Shown: positions 11,303 to 23,400 of the stretch, in pieces | How positions within the stretch are numbered: the first letter of the stretch is position 1 | Layout: each line of letters begins with the position of its first letter | Assembly (NCBI GenBank): GCA_049999725.1 | Contig: JBNGIS010008157.1 | Location: 41,350-96,755 of the forward strand | Reading direction: 5' to 3' | DNA: 55,406 nucleotides | Origin: Haplomitrium mnioides | Taxonomy: Eukaryota > Marchantiophyta > Haplomitriopsida > Calobryales | Made by a program: the position numbers and the translations under genes | The notes under the pieces: generated by a model | What the model saw: only the letters and a program-made list of their open reading frames with translations | The model's database searches: none | Told to the model about the DNA's origin: nothing

Positions 11303-12110
11303 TTCTTTTAGCAACTGATGAAGAGTACAAAGTTCAAGATCAAAGCTTATTTGTGGATATGACTACAAGAGAATAATCACAAGACCAATTTAGTTTTGAT
11401 TGCGATATTTTATCTTTTTTGGCAACATTCAATCAAACTATTGCTTCTACTCAAGTAGACTTGAAATTGAAAGTGGAAGAACATATAGAAAAGAAAATGG
11501 ACTAATAGAATTGTTGGATGAAAGCTCAAGAAATGACTCCAAATCACAAAATGTTTCTTTGGAATTATTACCAAATGCTTCAATTAATCTAGAAAAAACA
11601 TTATCATATATTTAAGATTTTTGGATATGATTCTATTTTTCCTTGGTAGATATCTCCTACAACTTAGACTTTTTTATCTAGATTAAAGAAGTGTACTTTG
11701 AAACCCAGGTGCACTTTGGATGATGCAAAAGATATTGAAGATAATACTTTGTCTCCAATAGTTGGATTCATTTAAAGACCAGATCCACTAGCCAAACATA
11801 AGAGTTCTTCATCTGGGTCAAAACCCAAAGAGATAATTTCTATATGTGACAATTCCTAATCAAAATTCCATTATGATGAGAGTTTTATAAAGAGGAAACT
11901 CAATCATGGATTAATTTTGAAATTGAGAAGAATTTTATGTTGCCAAAATAGTTGTTTGTCGCTGTACAAGACAAATTTTATCAAGGCTATTAGAGAAGCA
12001 TATTTTGGCAAAGTAAAAATAATTGAGAAACATAACAATGAGAAATACCAAGAAAAGATTTGAACTTTGGAAATTGACTTACTTTGCATAGTGGTGCTAA
12101 TGTATATAGA
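11303..12110 (+). pseudogene. Copy A: N-terminal exon of the DUF7869-type gene
   Basis: Rightward exon after a polypyrimidine tract and AG. It aligns with 24900-25690 in copy B. Paired phrases are VQDQSLFVDM / IHDQSVFVQN, SQNVSLELLPNASINLEKT / SQSINISLELSPRALILLQ and SSGSKPK / LSGPKPK. The region is polar and probably disordered, so it gives no catalytic clue. Several stops break it. It ends where copy B has inserted; the next exon resumes at 29165 beyond B. Confidence 0.6.
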
Positions 12111-12116
12111 AAACAA

Positions 12117-12137
12117 CCACTACTTTGAACCAGGAAC
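12117..12137 (+). repeat. L terminal inverted repeat of copy B
   Basis: Matches the L end of copy A at 7030 and, inverted, the R end at 29129-29149 with 20 of 21 positions equal. Beyond this the L and R subterminal sequences differ. Confidence 0.65.
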
Positions 12138-12429
12138 CGCTACTAAGTTCTTGCTTCACTTGGTAGTTGCAAATATTATTTTTTGTGATTTGGTATTGAA
12201 AAACATCAATTTTACGTTTACGATCTTTTTTTTGCAAAGAAAATCGTTTTTTAGAAATATGAATTGCATATTTTACATTGACATTATATTTGAAAAAGTT
12301 CTTTATAATAAACACCCGCAATAAAAAGAATTTTAGTTATTGAAATATTTTATTAAAACCTCATACTATTGATAATACACTAAATTCATCAAGAAAAAAA
12401 ATATATCTTTTTTTTGAAAAACATTATAT

Positions 12430-12990
12430 GCAAACGTAGATGTCTACTCATGTAAGGACTTTGAACCAGACTTTGAGTATCGTAGCTATTAAATCCTAAG
12501 CAAGCAAAGACTCCAAACTAGAACTCTAAAGCTTAAGCACGCATAGAATCCGAACGATAATCCTAAAGCCTATGTGTGCAGCGACTCTGAACGAGAACAA
12601 TAAAGCTAGGCATGCGTAGACTTCGAACAAGAACCCAAAAGCCTAGGCGCACCTAGACTCTAAACAAGAACCCGAAAGCCTTGGCGCACCTAGACTCTAA
12701 ACAAGAACCCTAAAGCCTATGCGCGCATAGACATTGAACGAGAACCCTAAAGCTTAGGCGTGAAGGGACTCTCAACAAGAAACTTAAAGCTTATACGTGC
12801 ATAGACTCTGAACGAGAACTCTAAAGCTTATGTGTGCATAGACTCTAAAAAAGAACCCTAAAGCCTAGGTGACCAGAGGTTGCTAAAGCTCATGTGCGCA
12901 TAGACTCCAAACGTTGTGCACAACGACTCCGAACGATTCTTGTACTAGCAATTGACTCCAAACGATTCTTAAGCGCACAAAATTTAATCG
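12430..12990. repeat. L-subterminal palindrome array of copy B
   Basis: About thirteen monomers with a period near 38 bp, each like AACCCTAAAGCCTATGCGCG followed by CATAGACTCTGAACGAG. The perfect dyad TATGCGCGCATA is at 12718-12729. It lies between the L end and the methyltransferase 3' end. Confidence 0.85.
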
Positions 12991-14419
12991 TGATGAGAAG
13001 ACTTAAAATAGATTGGGAGTGCAACAAGTTGAAACTTTAGCAAATAAAACTTTGTAAAAAAATACTTTATTAATAAAACAATTTTTTCGAATAGATGCTC
13101 AAACTCCATCCTCTTCGGGAGGAATTGTCTCATTTAAATCCAAAGGTTGAGCATCTGCAGCCACTAGAGAGTCCATTTGAGACTTTCCAATCCCGAATAT
13201 GGCGAAAGAGTAACTAGTAGCACTTGTAGTGCCAGCAGGAATAGGTTCCTTGTGGTATGCATAGACTATATGTGACTCTGTCACATCGAATGGCAAGGAA
13301 GCCATCATCAAACCTCTCTAAGGAATGTAGATAGACTGACGTCTATCATATTCCACCGTGATGGAGCTTTGCATCAGCTTTAAAGTATAGACAAAGCTTG
13401 TGCCAGACCCAAAGCAAAGATTTAAGATCCAATCCTGCTCCGTTGACAAATGGTCAATGAAAATTTTGTAAAGAGCTTGTGGCTTTTCATAAACATTAAC
13501 AAGAGCATCATCTCCTAGATGTTTAAGTTTCGCTGAAGCTACAAGATAACTAAAAACACTATGCATTATTTGTCGGGGTAGACTAGTCATAGGAGCAGAC
13601 TGCAAATTAAAAAGCCTCATGCTCCTCTTTCCTTCTTTCGTCCAGTAACTTACAGTCCAATATTTATAGGCATCTATGATTCTAGGACCACCAGAATGAT
13701 GAATGTTGCTTTTGTCCATGTAAAAAGAAAAACAAGCAAATCAAACATTGTAAACAAAGTGCACGAAAAGTAAAAAACAGAAATTAAAAACTAAAAAATC
13801 AATGAACTTACTAGATACCATGGTCGATTGCACAAAAAACTTCCAAAAAGGCATCCTCGACGATGCCAAATTGTTGTGACGAATGTATAATTGCAAAAGA
13901 CCAAAAATCTAACGTTGTGATTGCCGCAAAAGATGAAACCATGTCAAAAATGTCATCTTTGGAAAATGTTTCAGAATTGTCATGCTTACATTCCTTAGGG
14001 TTGTAACCATAAAGAATATTCACAGTCGCCAAAGTTTCACAAAGTCCTTCAACTATTGAGCTTTGGCCTCCTCGTGGACTTGGTAAAATGCACGTTGAGA
14101 CCATCGACATAGAACAATAAGTCCTCATCCTCGTCTCTCACAACTCCTTCAGTTGGAAGAGATGCAGCATCACTTTGCTACCTTGATTTCCACTCTCTAG
14201 CTTTTTGGCAATGAAGAAGAAAAGTTCGAGGATAGGAAACGAGAATGGGAGCCTGGTCTTGATCTTTTGAGGCTTCTTCGACCCCTGATCTTTTTCGGCC
14301 TTTGGCAACTGTTGTCAATTTTTTCACCAACTGACGTTTGAACATTTTGTCCCCATGCATACAGCAAAAACAAAAAAAATATGAGGAGACAAAAAGAAAT
14401 TAAAGACTAGAGAGGGACA

Positions 14420-14965
14420 TTGAGTTCCATGCTCATATGCACAATGAAGTCAAAGTGAGTAAGGACTTCAAAGTTCAAGCACGCTGGACTTTGATGTCGA
14501 GGACAACTTGGACTTCAAAGTCCTTGCTCGTCCAAATGCGCATGGACTTTACAGTCCTCACGCGCTAGGAATTGCTAGCCCAAGCCCATTGGGACTTCGT
14601 AGTCCATGCGCACATGGACTTCCTTGTCCATGATCGCAGGGACTTCAAAGTCCATGCACGCATGGATTTCGCTGTCCTTGCGTACTTGGACTTTGCAGTT
14701 CTTGCACGTAGGGACTGCAAAAGTCCATGCACGCATGGACTTCTACGTCCCTGCAATCATGGACAAGGAAGCCCATGCACTTATGGACTACAAAAGTCCA
14801 TGCCCGCATGGACTTCTAAGTCCCTGTGATCATGGATAGGGAAAGTCTATGCACGCATGGACTGCAAAGTCCAAGCGGGCTTGGACTGTGGCGTAAAGCC
14901 GCGAAGAGACAAAGAAGTCCATGCGTGCACGGACTTCACAGTTCTTGCACAAAGTGACTCAAAAC
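14420..14965. repeat. Palindrome array in methyltransferase intron 2, copy B
   Basis: About twenty monomers with a period of 24-25 bp. A near-perfect dyad with 10-bp arms and centre AC lies at 14721-14742 (AGTCCATGC / GCATGGACT arms). The array sits between the donor at ~15045 and the basic exon at 14178-14360. Confidence 0.9.
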
Positions 14966-15949
14966 CTATTTTATCAAAACCAAAGACAACTTAAAGCAAA
15001 TTCACTACAACTTCAAAGAAATGAATGTACTGTGAAAAGAAGAGCTTACCAAAAGCTTCACAAAGTTTGAATAGAAAGCGGCCATCTTGGACTCCTCAGT
15101 GTGGAGAAGGTACTCCTCTCTTAGTTCCTCCCAAGTGTTGCAGTAAACCTCTGAACAAAAACTTTTTACCATAACTACCAAAACTTTATGTTTCTCTGCC
15201 TCCCAAGACATTTCGTCCATTGAAAGCTCTCCAGCTTCCAACCGCTTCAAAACTGAAATTTTAACTTTACCAAAAAGACTCTGAAGGAACCTCCAAGGTG
15301 TCCACTTCATGTCCTCCATTCAAAGAGATCCCTTGGCCTTTGCCTTCTGGCCCTTAACGGTATTACTCTCCCACATCAAAAATATGCTCTGTTGTAGATC
15401 CCAGAGCTCACCACTTTTGAATGCCAACTGGAACCAGTTGCCATGAAAAGTGACTGTCTTCTCAAGTGTTGACTTGGGCTTGATCTCCAAGAATTGGCTC
15501 CGGCTCTGATTCTTACCCCAAGTTGCTTGGTGATGAAGACAATAGGGCACTAGAAGACGACCTTGTTGTAGATGCGAAAGGGGCAAGATCCTCCTCAATG
15601 ACCGGTACTAGAACATGCTTTTTCTTTTGGACAACCTATTTCTTCTTTTTAAGAGCCTCAATTGGCTCCACCTCCTTTCTTTTTTTTTGGGCAAAAGGGT
15701 CTGCCGTATGAATTGAAAATGTTGCCGCGCTTGAATGTGGCACTAGTGCTTGAATATTAATGCCTTGCTTGGGCTTCAGAATCTTGATATGGATGGCTAA
15801 CTTGATAAAATTGTGCTCAACGTGCTTCGTGTCTTTGTAGCCATTGACGAAATACGCCAGAAACTGAGTAAACTAAAGAAAAAAAAAATTAAACATAAGT
15901 ACAAGTGTTCAAGATAAGAGATAAGACAATGAATTCACTACGCACAGGG

Positions 15950-16160
15950 ATTCTAGTAACCATACGAGCATGCACAAAGGAGTACATGCACGCATGGACT
16001 CCTAAGTCCTTGTGCGACTAGACTCCCTAGTCCTTTCGTGCATTGACTCCTAAGTCCTACAACGCAAGGACTCCCAAGTCCATGCACACATGGTTTCCCA
16101 GATCCATGCACAATTGGACCCTGAGACTCCATGTTTGCATGAACTCCCTAAGAGTTCCGA
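15950..16160. repeat. Palindrome array in methyltransferase intron 1, copy B
   Basis: About eight monomers like CATGCACGCATGGACTCCTAAG. Same intron position as 561-1060 in copy H. Confidence 0.85.
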
Positions 16161-16226
16161 CATAGTAAAAAGAAAAACAAGTAAAAAAGGATTTTCAAAA
16201 TTTACCTTGCCATCTTCCTTTGTCTG

Positions 16227-18675
16227 CGAGTAGTTCTTACTTTGAAGGTACGTCAAAATGGCGACATCGGCACCGTTCTTATTCGGTGAGTAGGGTAAGT
16301 CCGCAAAGGTTCTACGAATGATGTGGCGAGCGCAGGGAGTCCGCAGGAGGCTTCGTAAACGTGGCGCGCTGAGGAGCCGGGATGTGTTTCAGAAGGTCAA
16401 CTTCGGAAGAGGGGTCTATGCAACGGTCCACCTACCCCTTTGCGGGGCGGCGTCGGACGGCGCCCTTCGGATGACATGGCACCTTGGGAAGCGCACAAGG
16501 GTTCTATGGGTCAACATCGGAAGGAGGTCAGCACGACGGTCTGCCTACCCCTTTGCGGAGCGGCATCGGACGGTGGCCTTCGGAGGACGTGGCGACTCCA
16601 AGGACCCCGAGGCAATTCACGTGACACGCGGCGCTAGGAGAGGAGTTCACTTGACCTCGGGCAACTCGCGGTTCAACTACAAAAGGAGAGTTCAACGCGA
16701 CGGTCAGCCTACCCCTTGCGGGGCGGCATCGGACGACGGTGCAGCGGATGACGTGGCGCGAGGAGAAGAAAGAAGCATCTACGGAGGGATCTAAGGAGAT
16801 TCCTTGGAGTCAGTTCTATGGGGCATTGCGGAACCAGGTTTCGATAGCCCTTTTGGACTTGGTTCTGCGGGAATCTACAGAATCTCTCCCCGCAAGATTC
16901 CTCAGAGCTCCTCGTCGAAGTTACCGTTTACATTGGCTTTTCCTGGACCAACTGCAGAACATGCGGCGCTTTCTCCCATCCCGTGGTAACGGGATTACCG
17001 AACAGTGAAGCCACACGTCGTCGTCCCCTGGTTCGAGCTAACGGCAATAACGACTATTCATCGGATCGGGCGTCAAGGGGCAACGCGCGAGGGGAGTATA
17101 CAATGTTTGCTTTCGAATTCCTTTGAGTTAATGCACAGGCAATCTTAGGGCGCGAGGCGACTCCATACGAAGGGGAATCACAAGGAGGGGGGTTGGGGTT
17201 TGAATTCACTGACAAGACAACGTGAAGTAGAGTTACTCGCTCAAGGGGAACCGAGGGATTTAGAGGAGGACTGGGGGGAGACCCAAGTGACCTCATCCTT
17301 GCAGACGGACCATGGCGGAGGGTTACTGATACGGGGTCTCGATTGTATTCTAGTCAGCTAAGACTTCGGGAGAGGCCACCATGGGAGGACTTGGGGTCGT
17401 CTCTGCATTCTCTGTGTAGAAGCATCACAACTTGAGGACAAGGAAACCGCAATGAGGGGTGGCTGGAGTGGGAATTCAGTGAGGAACTACGTGAAGCAGG
17501 GGTACTAGCTATAGGGGGCCAGAGGGATTTAGAGGAGGACTGGGGGGAGACCCAAGTGACCTCATCCTCACCGGTGGACTAGAGCGGAGGGTTACTGATA
17601 CGATAGTTTGAAGGGATTCCGACCAGTTATGACTTCGGGAGAGGCCGCCAAGTGAGGAGCTTGGGGTTGTCTCTACCATTCCTTGTGTGTGAGCATCAGC
17701 CCAGAGTGTTCTGAGGACACTCTGGTGTGTTATTCTTCAAGTGGAGCTGAGAGTGGGGGGCTGTGCCAGTGCCGGTGCACTGCATAGTAAGACTCGTCGA
17801 GGCTCGATGGTGGAGTGGGCTACATGCAGCTGGTAAAGCTGTCTTCCAGAGGTGGAAGTCAAAGAAACTCTCTTCCTAGCTTGAGTAAGTAAAAGCAAGG
17901 CTTCTTGAGAGGGAAGTTAAAAAACTATCTGGAGAGGAGGGTGTGTGGGTTGTTGGGCTGCAGTTGTAAGGCAGCGGGACTCATAAGGGAAGTATCAATC
18001 AGTTGGAAATCAAGAGGGCCTTCAAGGACTCTGTTTTCTCTTGTACATTGTATAAATTTGTTGTCCATATTTGTGTAGTTAGATCTGTACTCTACATCAA
18101 AGTTCTATAGGTTCCTTGGATTAGGAGACAGCCAGATCAGCTGACCAGACCTTGGGACCACTCTGGAGGGGGAGTCAAACCCCTAGACACAACTAGGTGA
18201 TGCTGGGGGTGAATGCTCTCTGTTCTTGGTCTTGTAAGTAGAGATTATGATTTAGTGCATACTTAGGATTGCTAGGGAATAGTGGTGTCAATTCTGAGAC
18301 AACCCTGAAAGGGGGAGTCCAGAACTGTTGTATTGAATATTGGTGCAGGTCACAGCACCCATTCTGCCCCAAGCACAAATAAGGTGGCAGGGTCTGAGTT
18401 ATTGGACCCTTGGAATAAAGTGCAGGAATTACACACGAACCAGTTGGGGGGTGATGGATATGGACCTGGGGGTACTGAATGTCTGACTTGAGTGTGAGAA
18501 GAAGAAGAGTGAGAAAAGCATATAAGACCAGTAAGGAGAGGAAGAGTCCTTAAGGTCTAAAAGTGGTACCTAGCAAGGGGCCATCTCAGAAAAGAACCTG
18601 AAAGCTCGTAAAACCGTCCTCTCTTGCCTCGAAATAGGGCATGAAAAGGTTAAGACTTGAAACAGGGGAGTGGCA
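16227..18675 (+). repeat. 5' LTR (5'-truncated) of LTR element 1
   Basis: Aligns along its whole length with 21936-24382 and ends in CA (AGTGGCA). It carries GCCTACCCCTTTGCGGGG-type blocks near 16430, 16545 and 16710 and a TGACGTGGC box near 16749. Long frames here (for example 16318-16794) are chance frames in GC-rich LTR sequence. Confidence 0.85.
18051..18057 (+). promoter_or_regulatory. Candidate TATA box in LTR 1 (5' copy)
   Basis: TATAAAT in GTACATTGTATAAATTTG, about 620 bp before the LTR end, conserved in the 3' LTR at 23758-23764. Plausible start region for element transcription; no start site can be read from sequence. Confidence 0.4.
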
Positions 18676-18683
18676 TAATTTTT

Positions 18684-18700
18684 TGGCACTAGAAGGAGGG
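18684..18700 (+). promoter_or_regulatory. Candidate primer-binding site of LTR element 1
   Basis: TGGCACTAGAAGGAGGG begins 8 bases after the LTR end behind a T run. LTR element 4 shows the same arrangement (T run, then TGGCGATCACGG). TGG is the expected complement of a tRNA CCA end; the tRNA is not identified. Confidence 0.4.
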
Positions 18701-18900
18701 CCAAGGGTTTTAAAAAACCTGAGACCAACCCGAACTAGAGAGACCACTGTGTGCACAAGAGACTCAAGTCAGTCTGTGAGAAGGTTTCTTCCGAGAAACA
18801 GAGCAACTGGGGGTTGAGTTTGTTGAGGAAGAGTGGCGGGCAGAAGAGGCCAAGTTATCATATTGGAGAGGAGTGAAAGTTTTCTTCAACTAGGACAATG

Positions 18901-19610
18901 GGCCATGGCCATGGGAGAAGGAAAAGACGGGTTAAGCATGTGTCAAGATATCCTTCAGATGGTTCAAGCAGCAATGAAGACATTAAGAGAGCTCTACATC
19001 TATCGTGGAAAGTGACAGCAACTCCTCTAGCAGCAACTTTGATGAGCTGAGATCTTCGAGAAAGAAGAATCAAAGACGAAAGCAAACAATCAAAAGGGCT
19101 ACCAAGGGAGAGAAGGCTCGCTTAGTGGAATTGAGCTCAAAAATGGAGGTACTGCAGACCCTCCTTTCGAGCCTCACGCCAAATCTTCAGAGAGCTGAAC
19201 AATCAGATGAATGGGTTGCAACTGGACCACTGAAGAGAATTGTTATGGTGTGCTGGAATTGTGGCCAGCCTGGACATGTTTCTCCCAACTGCCCGAAACC
19301 ATGGGGGCAAAAGTATGAGTGCCCAATTAAAACGCATTCCCAGTATGGGGAGGAGGAAGCAGTCAGGGTGAAGGAGAAGACCTCTACCTCAGAAGAGTGT
19401 TGTCATGAAAAATCCAAAGCTAAATCCAAGTCTCACCGGAAGAGCAAGAGCCAAAACAGGCGGAAGGCTAAGAAGGGTACAAATCAAGTGTGGTCATCCA
19501 TGAGCTATTCTGAATATGAGGCGGAATACCCCAACTGGTTCTACCAGACACAAACCGAGGAGAGGGCAGACGGTGAGGACCTGAGGCATGTCCTGGAGCA
19601 ACAATCATGA
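18901..19610 (+). CDS. gag-like protein with CCHC zinc knuckle
   Basis: The long open part is 19005-19610. It has a serine-rich start (SNSSSSNFDELRSS), a basic stretch (RKKNQRRKQTIKRATKGEK), a short coiled-coil-like helix (LVELSSKMEVLQTLLSSL), then one knuckle CWNCGQPGHVSPNC (C-x2-C-x4-H-x4-C, 19251-19293). A lysine/serine-rich tail follows (KSKAKSKSHRKSKSQ). This is the nucleocapsid end of a retroelement Gag, which binds element RNA in the virus-like particle. The capsid portion, expected upstream in 18700-19000, is in pieces with frame changes. No protease, reverse transcriptase or integrase follows before the 3' LTR. Confidence 0.65.
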
Positions 19611-19825
19611 GGCGATCCAAATGAGCTCCAATAGGCGGAAGCATCCCTGGTCGCGGTGCAGGATCTCACGAATTACGACATTCAAGTGGAGGCAGAGGAA
19701 TCAAGACCGGAAGAAGAGGACTCTGCGCACCAATCAAGGGACCAAAGAAGGGCCCCACCAAGGCAAGGAGGAGATGGCGCAACTGAACCTCATTTCCCCC
19801 AAGAGGAGGACCCACCGGAAGACCA

Positions 19826-20383
19826 ATGTCGGTCGAGCCCCGATCCAAACTGCGAGGGGGGTCGACGACGGTGTACCCGGATACAGAAAGTTATGACGAG
19901 CACCTGCCAAGTGTCGTCAAGTTAGAGCCCCCTCAAGTGGTGGAATGTACAATAATGGAAATACTCAGTTGCAGCCCGGAGGATCCGAAGGTGTCGGAAG
20001 ATGAGCCCAATCTCAATCCAGAGACAAAGCTTAGCTTGATGCAACCCAAGGATCTTGGTGACAGGGAAGGAATTGCTACGGGCAGCCCCGTCACCACCAA
20101 CATTGAATGTAACTGTAAAGTTACACGCCCAAAGTACAGTACCTTTGTGTATGCTTGTTTGATCAGCTGTTCCTTGTGGGTGTGTGTTGGGCGTGCCCCC
20201 AAGCCAAGGGAAACATGCCAGCAAAGGGATCCCAGGTCTGAGGGCTGGTTCATGGTGCAGAAGGGAATGCACCAAGGCATGTTGCTGCAGAGACCTCATA
20301 TTCCCCTCAAACCCAATTTTGGAAGCACGACTTTTGTGTGGGATCCAGGGAAGAGGCTGAGCGAGCAGAATGTGCACAGGTAA
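19826..20383 (+). CDS. Open frame after gag, function unknown
   Basis: A 185-codon frame between the gag end and the purine tract of LTR element 1. The first half is acidic and proline-rich; a short hydrophobic stretch (FVYACLISCSLWVCVG) lies near residue 107. I see no protease DTG or other pol motif. It may be the decayed Gag tail, continuing the frames at 19588-19925 after frameshifts, or chance. Confidence 0.25.
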   Translation: MSVEPRSKLRGGSTTVYPDTESYDEHLPSVVKLEPPQVVECTIMEILSCSPEDPKVSEDEPNLNPETKLSLMQPKDLGDREGIATGSPVTTNIECNCKVTRPKYSTFVYACLISCSLWVCVGRAPKPRETCQQRDPRSEGWFMVQKGMHQGMLLQRPHIPLKPNFGSTTFVWDPGKRLSEQNVHR

Positions 20384-20413
20384 GTTGGTTGTGTGTGTGT
20401 GAGTGTGTGTTTT

Positions 20414-20423
20414 GTGAGGGGGG
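20414..20423 (+). promoter_or_regulatory. Candidate polypurine tract of LTR element 1
   Basis: GTGAGGGGGG immediately before TGTTTCGTGG, the expected place and composition of a plus-strand primer next to a 3' LTR starting with TG. Confidence 0.5.
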
Positions 20424-23400
20424 TGTTTCGTGGGGTTGTTTTGTAGGAGTTATAGAGTCGGGCCAGCAACCAGCAGCAAAGGCACCAGAAAATTGAGGGA
20501 GAAGAGGTGTGTTCGTGGGGACGCGTTACACTTGAAGGGCGAGTTATGTCAGCCGGTGGTTTGGAGCACTAAGGCTGAATGCACGAAATCAAAAGCACCA
20601 TTGGCCATATGTTCCGTTTGCGAGTGTGAAAGCCTCTCAAGAACAGCTGATTACCTCAAACAGTTGATAAGAGTAGGGCGCATGAGTCCTGGGAGGGAAA
20701 TAGGATCATGGCGGAGGAGAGGAGGAAGGAGAGCAGTGATCGCCTGCCAAAGGAGGGGTCCCATTTTCAAATTCGAAGCAAGCCAACGAGAATCAGTGGG
20801 CCTAAGGAGGGTGCAGGGATCCGAGCCTTGGAGAAGGAACAGAGCAGTCACCCATGGCGAGGCAATAGTAGGAGGAAGAAGAAGGGATCAACAACAAGGA
20901 AGCCCAAAGGCACTCCGAAGAAAGGCAGATCGCGAGGATCCTGCAGCGGCCACAAATCGGGAAGCAAGCATCAAGAGCTGACAAGAGGAGGTGAGATCGT
21001 CACAAGGGCGAGCAAGGTCAGGGAAGAGAGACGCCTCGATCCCGCAAGCAAGAGCAAGCCCTGCATAGGCCGATCGAACGCTCCATTCGAGTCGGTAAGT
21101 CCTGGCGGAAGAGTGGAGTCCTCGAAAGGTCCCGTGAGATTCCACGAAAATGTGGCATCTCCAGAGCCCTTCGCGGGATTCCACGGACGATGTGGCGGCA
21201 CCAGGAGGCCCGCGGGTCTACAGACATGCACCTCTCTAAGTGGGGAGCCCACTTAACTGGGTTCCGATCCGTCTTACGACGTGGGACGCCCCGGTTAAGA
21301 GGGATCCGCGAGGAACTCAACAGGGGAGCAAGGAAAGGGGCCCAAAACAGCAACTTATCGCGGGTCTGGCCAAAGGAAAACGGGAGAGTGCTGGAAGGGT
21401 GATCTATTGAAGATCCGAGAGGAGGAGTAGCGCAGAAGTCGAAGGGGAGACCTAGCACAGATTTGCCAAGAGGAAACACAGAGGAGAGCCGAAACAGGGA
21501 CTGATCACCGATCTGACCGAATAAGAGCTAGTGAAGACGAAAAGGTGACTTGTCGACGAACCGGTTCGAACGAGGCGCATCAGTCGCAAAGCAATGACCC
21601 AACGCAAACTGTCCAACGGGAAGAAGGCTGAGCGAGAAGGGCGATATGGCGCCTATCCGGTGGGGGGAAACAAAGGGCACGACGAAAGGACAATATATCA
21701 GCGAATCGGCAAGCTAGATGAGAGCGGCCGAAAAACGAAGCTAACGCCGGTGCGACCGACGAAGGAGCTACCGGCGCCGAAAGGGTGACCCTTCGCTGCT
21801 TCAACCACTTGGAGGGTGAAAGTTTGACCGGATGCAACAGGCATCCGAAAGTTCGAAAGGCCGAACGGTCCAAAAGGGCCTAGTAGTTCTTATAGCGAGC
21901 TTTTGGAAGTGTTGACGAAGATAGCCTCAAGCGCGCGAGTAGTTCTTACTTCGAAGGTACATCGAAAACGGCAACATCGGCACCGTTCTTATTCAGCGAG
22001 CAGAGTAAGTCTGCGGCGGTTCTACGGATGATGTGGCGAGCGCAGGGAGTCCACAAGAGGCTTCGGAAACGTGACGCGCTGAGGAGCCGGGATGTGTTTC
22101 CGAAGGTCAACTTCAGAAGAGAGGTCCGTGCGATGGTCCACCTACCCCTTTGCGGGGCGGCATCAGACGGCGCCCTTCGGATGACGTGGCGCCTTGGAAA
22201 GCACGCACGGGTTCCTTGGGTCAACATCGAAAGGAGGTTAGCACGATGGTCCGCCTACCCCTTTGCGGGGTGATGTCAGATGGTGGCCTTTAGAGGACGT
22301 GGCGACTCCAGGGACCCCGAGGCAATGCACATGACACGCGGCGCTAGGAGAGGAGTTCACTTGACCTCGGGCAACTCGCGAGTCAACTACAAAGGGAGAG
22401 TTCAGCACGACGGTCAACCTACCCCTTGCGGAGCGGCGTTGGATGGCGGTGCAGCGGACGACGTGGCATGAGGAGAAGAAAGAAGCATCTACGGGGGGAT
22501 CTAAGGAGATTCCTTGGAGTCGATTCTGTGCGGCACTCTGGAACCCGGTTTCGATAGCCTCTTCGGACCTGGTTCTGCGGGAATCTATGGAATCTCTCCC
22601 CGCAAGATTCCTCGGAGCTCCTCGTTGAAGTTACCGTTTACATTGGCTTTTCCTGGACCAATTGCAGGACACGTTGCGCTTTCTCCTATCCCGTGGTAAC
22701 GGGATTACCGAACAATGAAGCCACATGTCGTCGTCCCTTGTTTCAAGCTAACGGCAATAACGACTTTTCATCGGATCGGGCGTCGGGGGGCAGCGCGTGA
22801 GGGGAGTATACATTGTTTGCTTTCGAATTCCTTCGAGTAGATGCATAGGCAATCTCAAAGCGCGAGGCGACTGCATGCGAAGGGGAATCGCAATGAGGGG
22901 GGCTGGGGTTTGAATTCACTGACAAGACAACGTGAACCACAGTTACTCACTCAAGGGGAACCGGGGGATTTAGAGGAGGACTGGGGGGAGACCCAGGTGA
23001 CCTCATTCTTGCAGGCAGACCATGGCGGAGGGTTACTGATACGGGGTCTCGATTGTATTCTGTCAGCTAAGACTTCGAGAGAGGCCACCTTGGGAGGACT
23101 TGGGGTCGTCTCTGCATTCTCTGTGTAGAAGCATCACGACTTGAGGACAAGGAAACCGCAACGAAGGGCGGCTCGAGTGGGAATTCAGTGAGGAACTACG
23201 TGAAGCAGGGGTACTAGCTCCAAGGGGCTAGGGGATTTAGAGGAGGACTGGGAGGAGACCTAGGTGACCTCATCCTCACCGGTGGACCAGAGCGGAGGGT
23301 TACTGATGCAATAGTTTGAAGGGATTCCGACCAGTTATGACTTCGGGAGAGGCCGCCAAGTGATGAGCTTGGGGTTGTCTCTGCCGTTCCTTGTGTGTGA

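Larger units (their letters stand above)
13099..16225 (-). pseudogene. Copy B: DNA amino-methyltransferase-like gene
   Basis: Leftward gene. Exons from the 5' side: a remnant at ~16195-16225 cut by the LTR element (donor AAG|GTAAAT); 15045-15890 with KLAIHIKILKPKQG, a KKKK linker, GNWFQLAFKSGELWDLQQ and ISVLKRLEAGELS, ending at TTG|GTAAGC; 14178-14360 with FKRQLVKKLTTVAKGRKR; 13811-14150 with NILYGYN (motif IV position; copy A has DIPHGYN) and FWSFAIIHSSQQ; and 13099-13719 with VNVYEKPQALYKIFIDHLS, NLCFGSGTS (motif I, 13401-13425) and ITVEYD (motif II). An EKPxxLxxxxI segment before FxGSGT is typical of the N6/N4 methyltransferase family (PF01555-like), permuted order IV...I. Known enzymes of this class transfer a methyl group from S-adenosylmethionine to DNA adenine or cytosine. 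One in-frame stop lies at 13318-13320 and another at 15320-15322, so this copy is probably inactive. Confidence 0.65.

Noticed and set aside
12430-12860. CCCTAAA, the plant telomere unit, in several array monomers
   Set aside because: It occurs once per ~38-bp monomer as part of a longer word, never in tandem, so it is not interstitial telomere.
12430-12990. Regularly spaced ~38-bp repeats resembling a CRISPR array
   Set aside because: Monomers are degenerate head-to-tail tandem copies without unique spacers, there are no cas genes, and the surroundings are eukaryotic mobile elements.
13099-16225. Methyltransferase as bacterial contamination or recent bacterial transfer
   Set aside because: It is split by introns with GT donors, has stops, is repeated in several diverged copies, and lies between element ends.
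16318-16794. 158-codon open frame
   Set aside because: It lies in GC-rich LTR sequence, overlaps other long frames, and is broken in the matching 3' LTR.
20424-21935. Env-like or additional interior gene in LTR element 1
   Set aside because: A purine tract precedes it and its blocks match the other LTRs, so it is better read as the first part of the 3' LTR.
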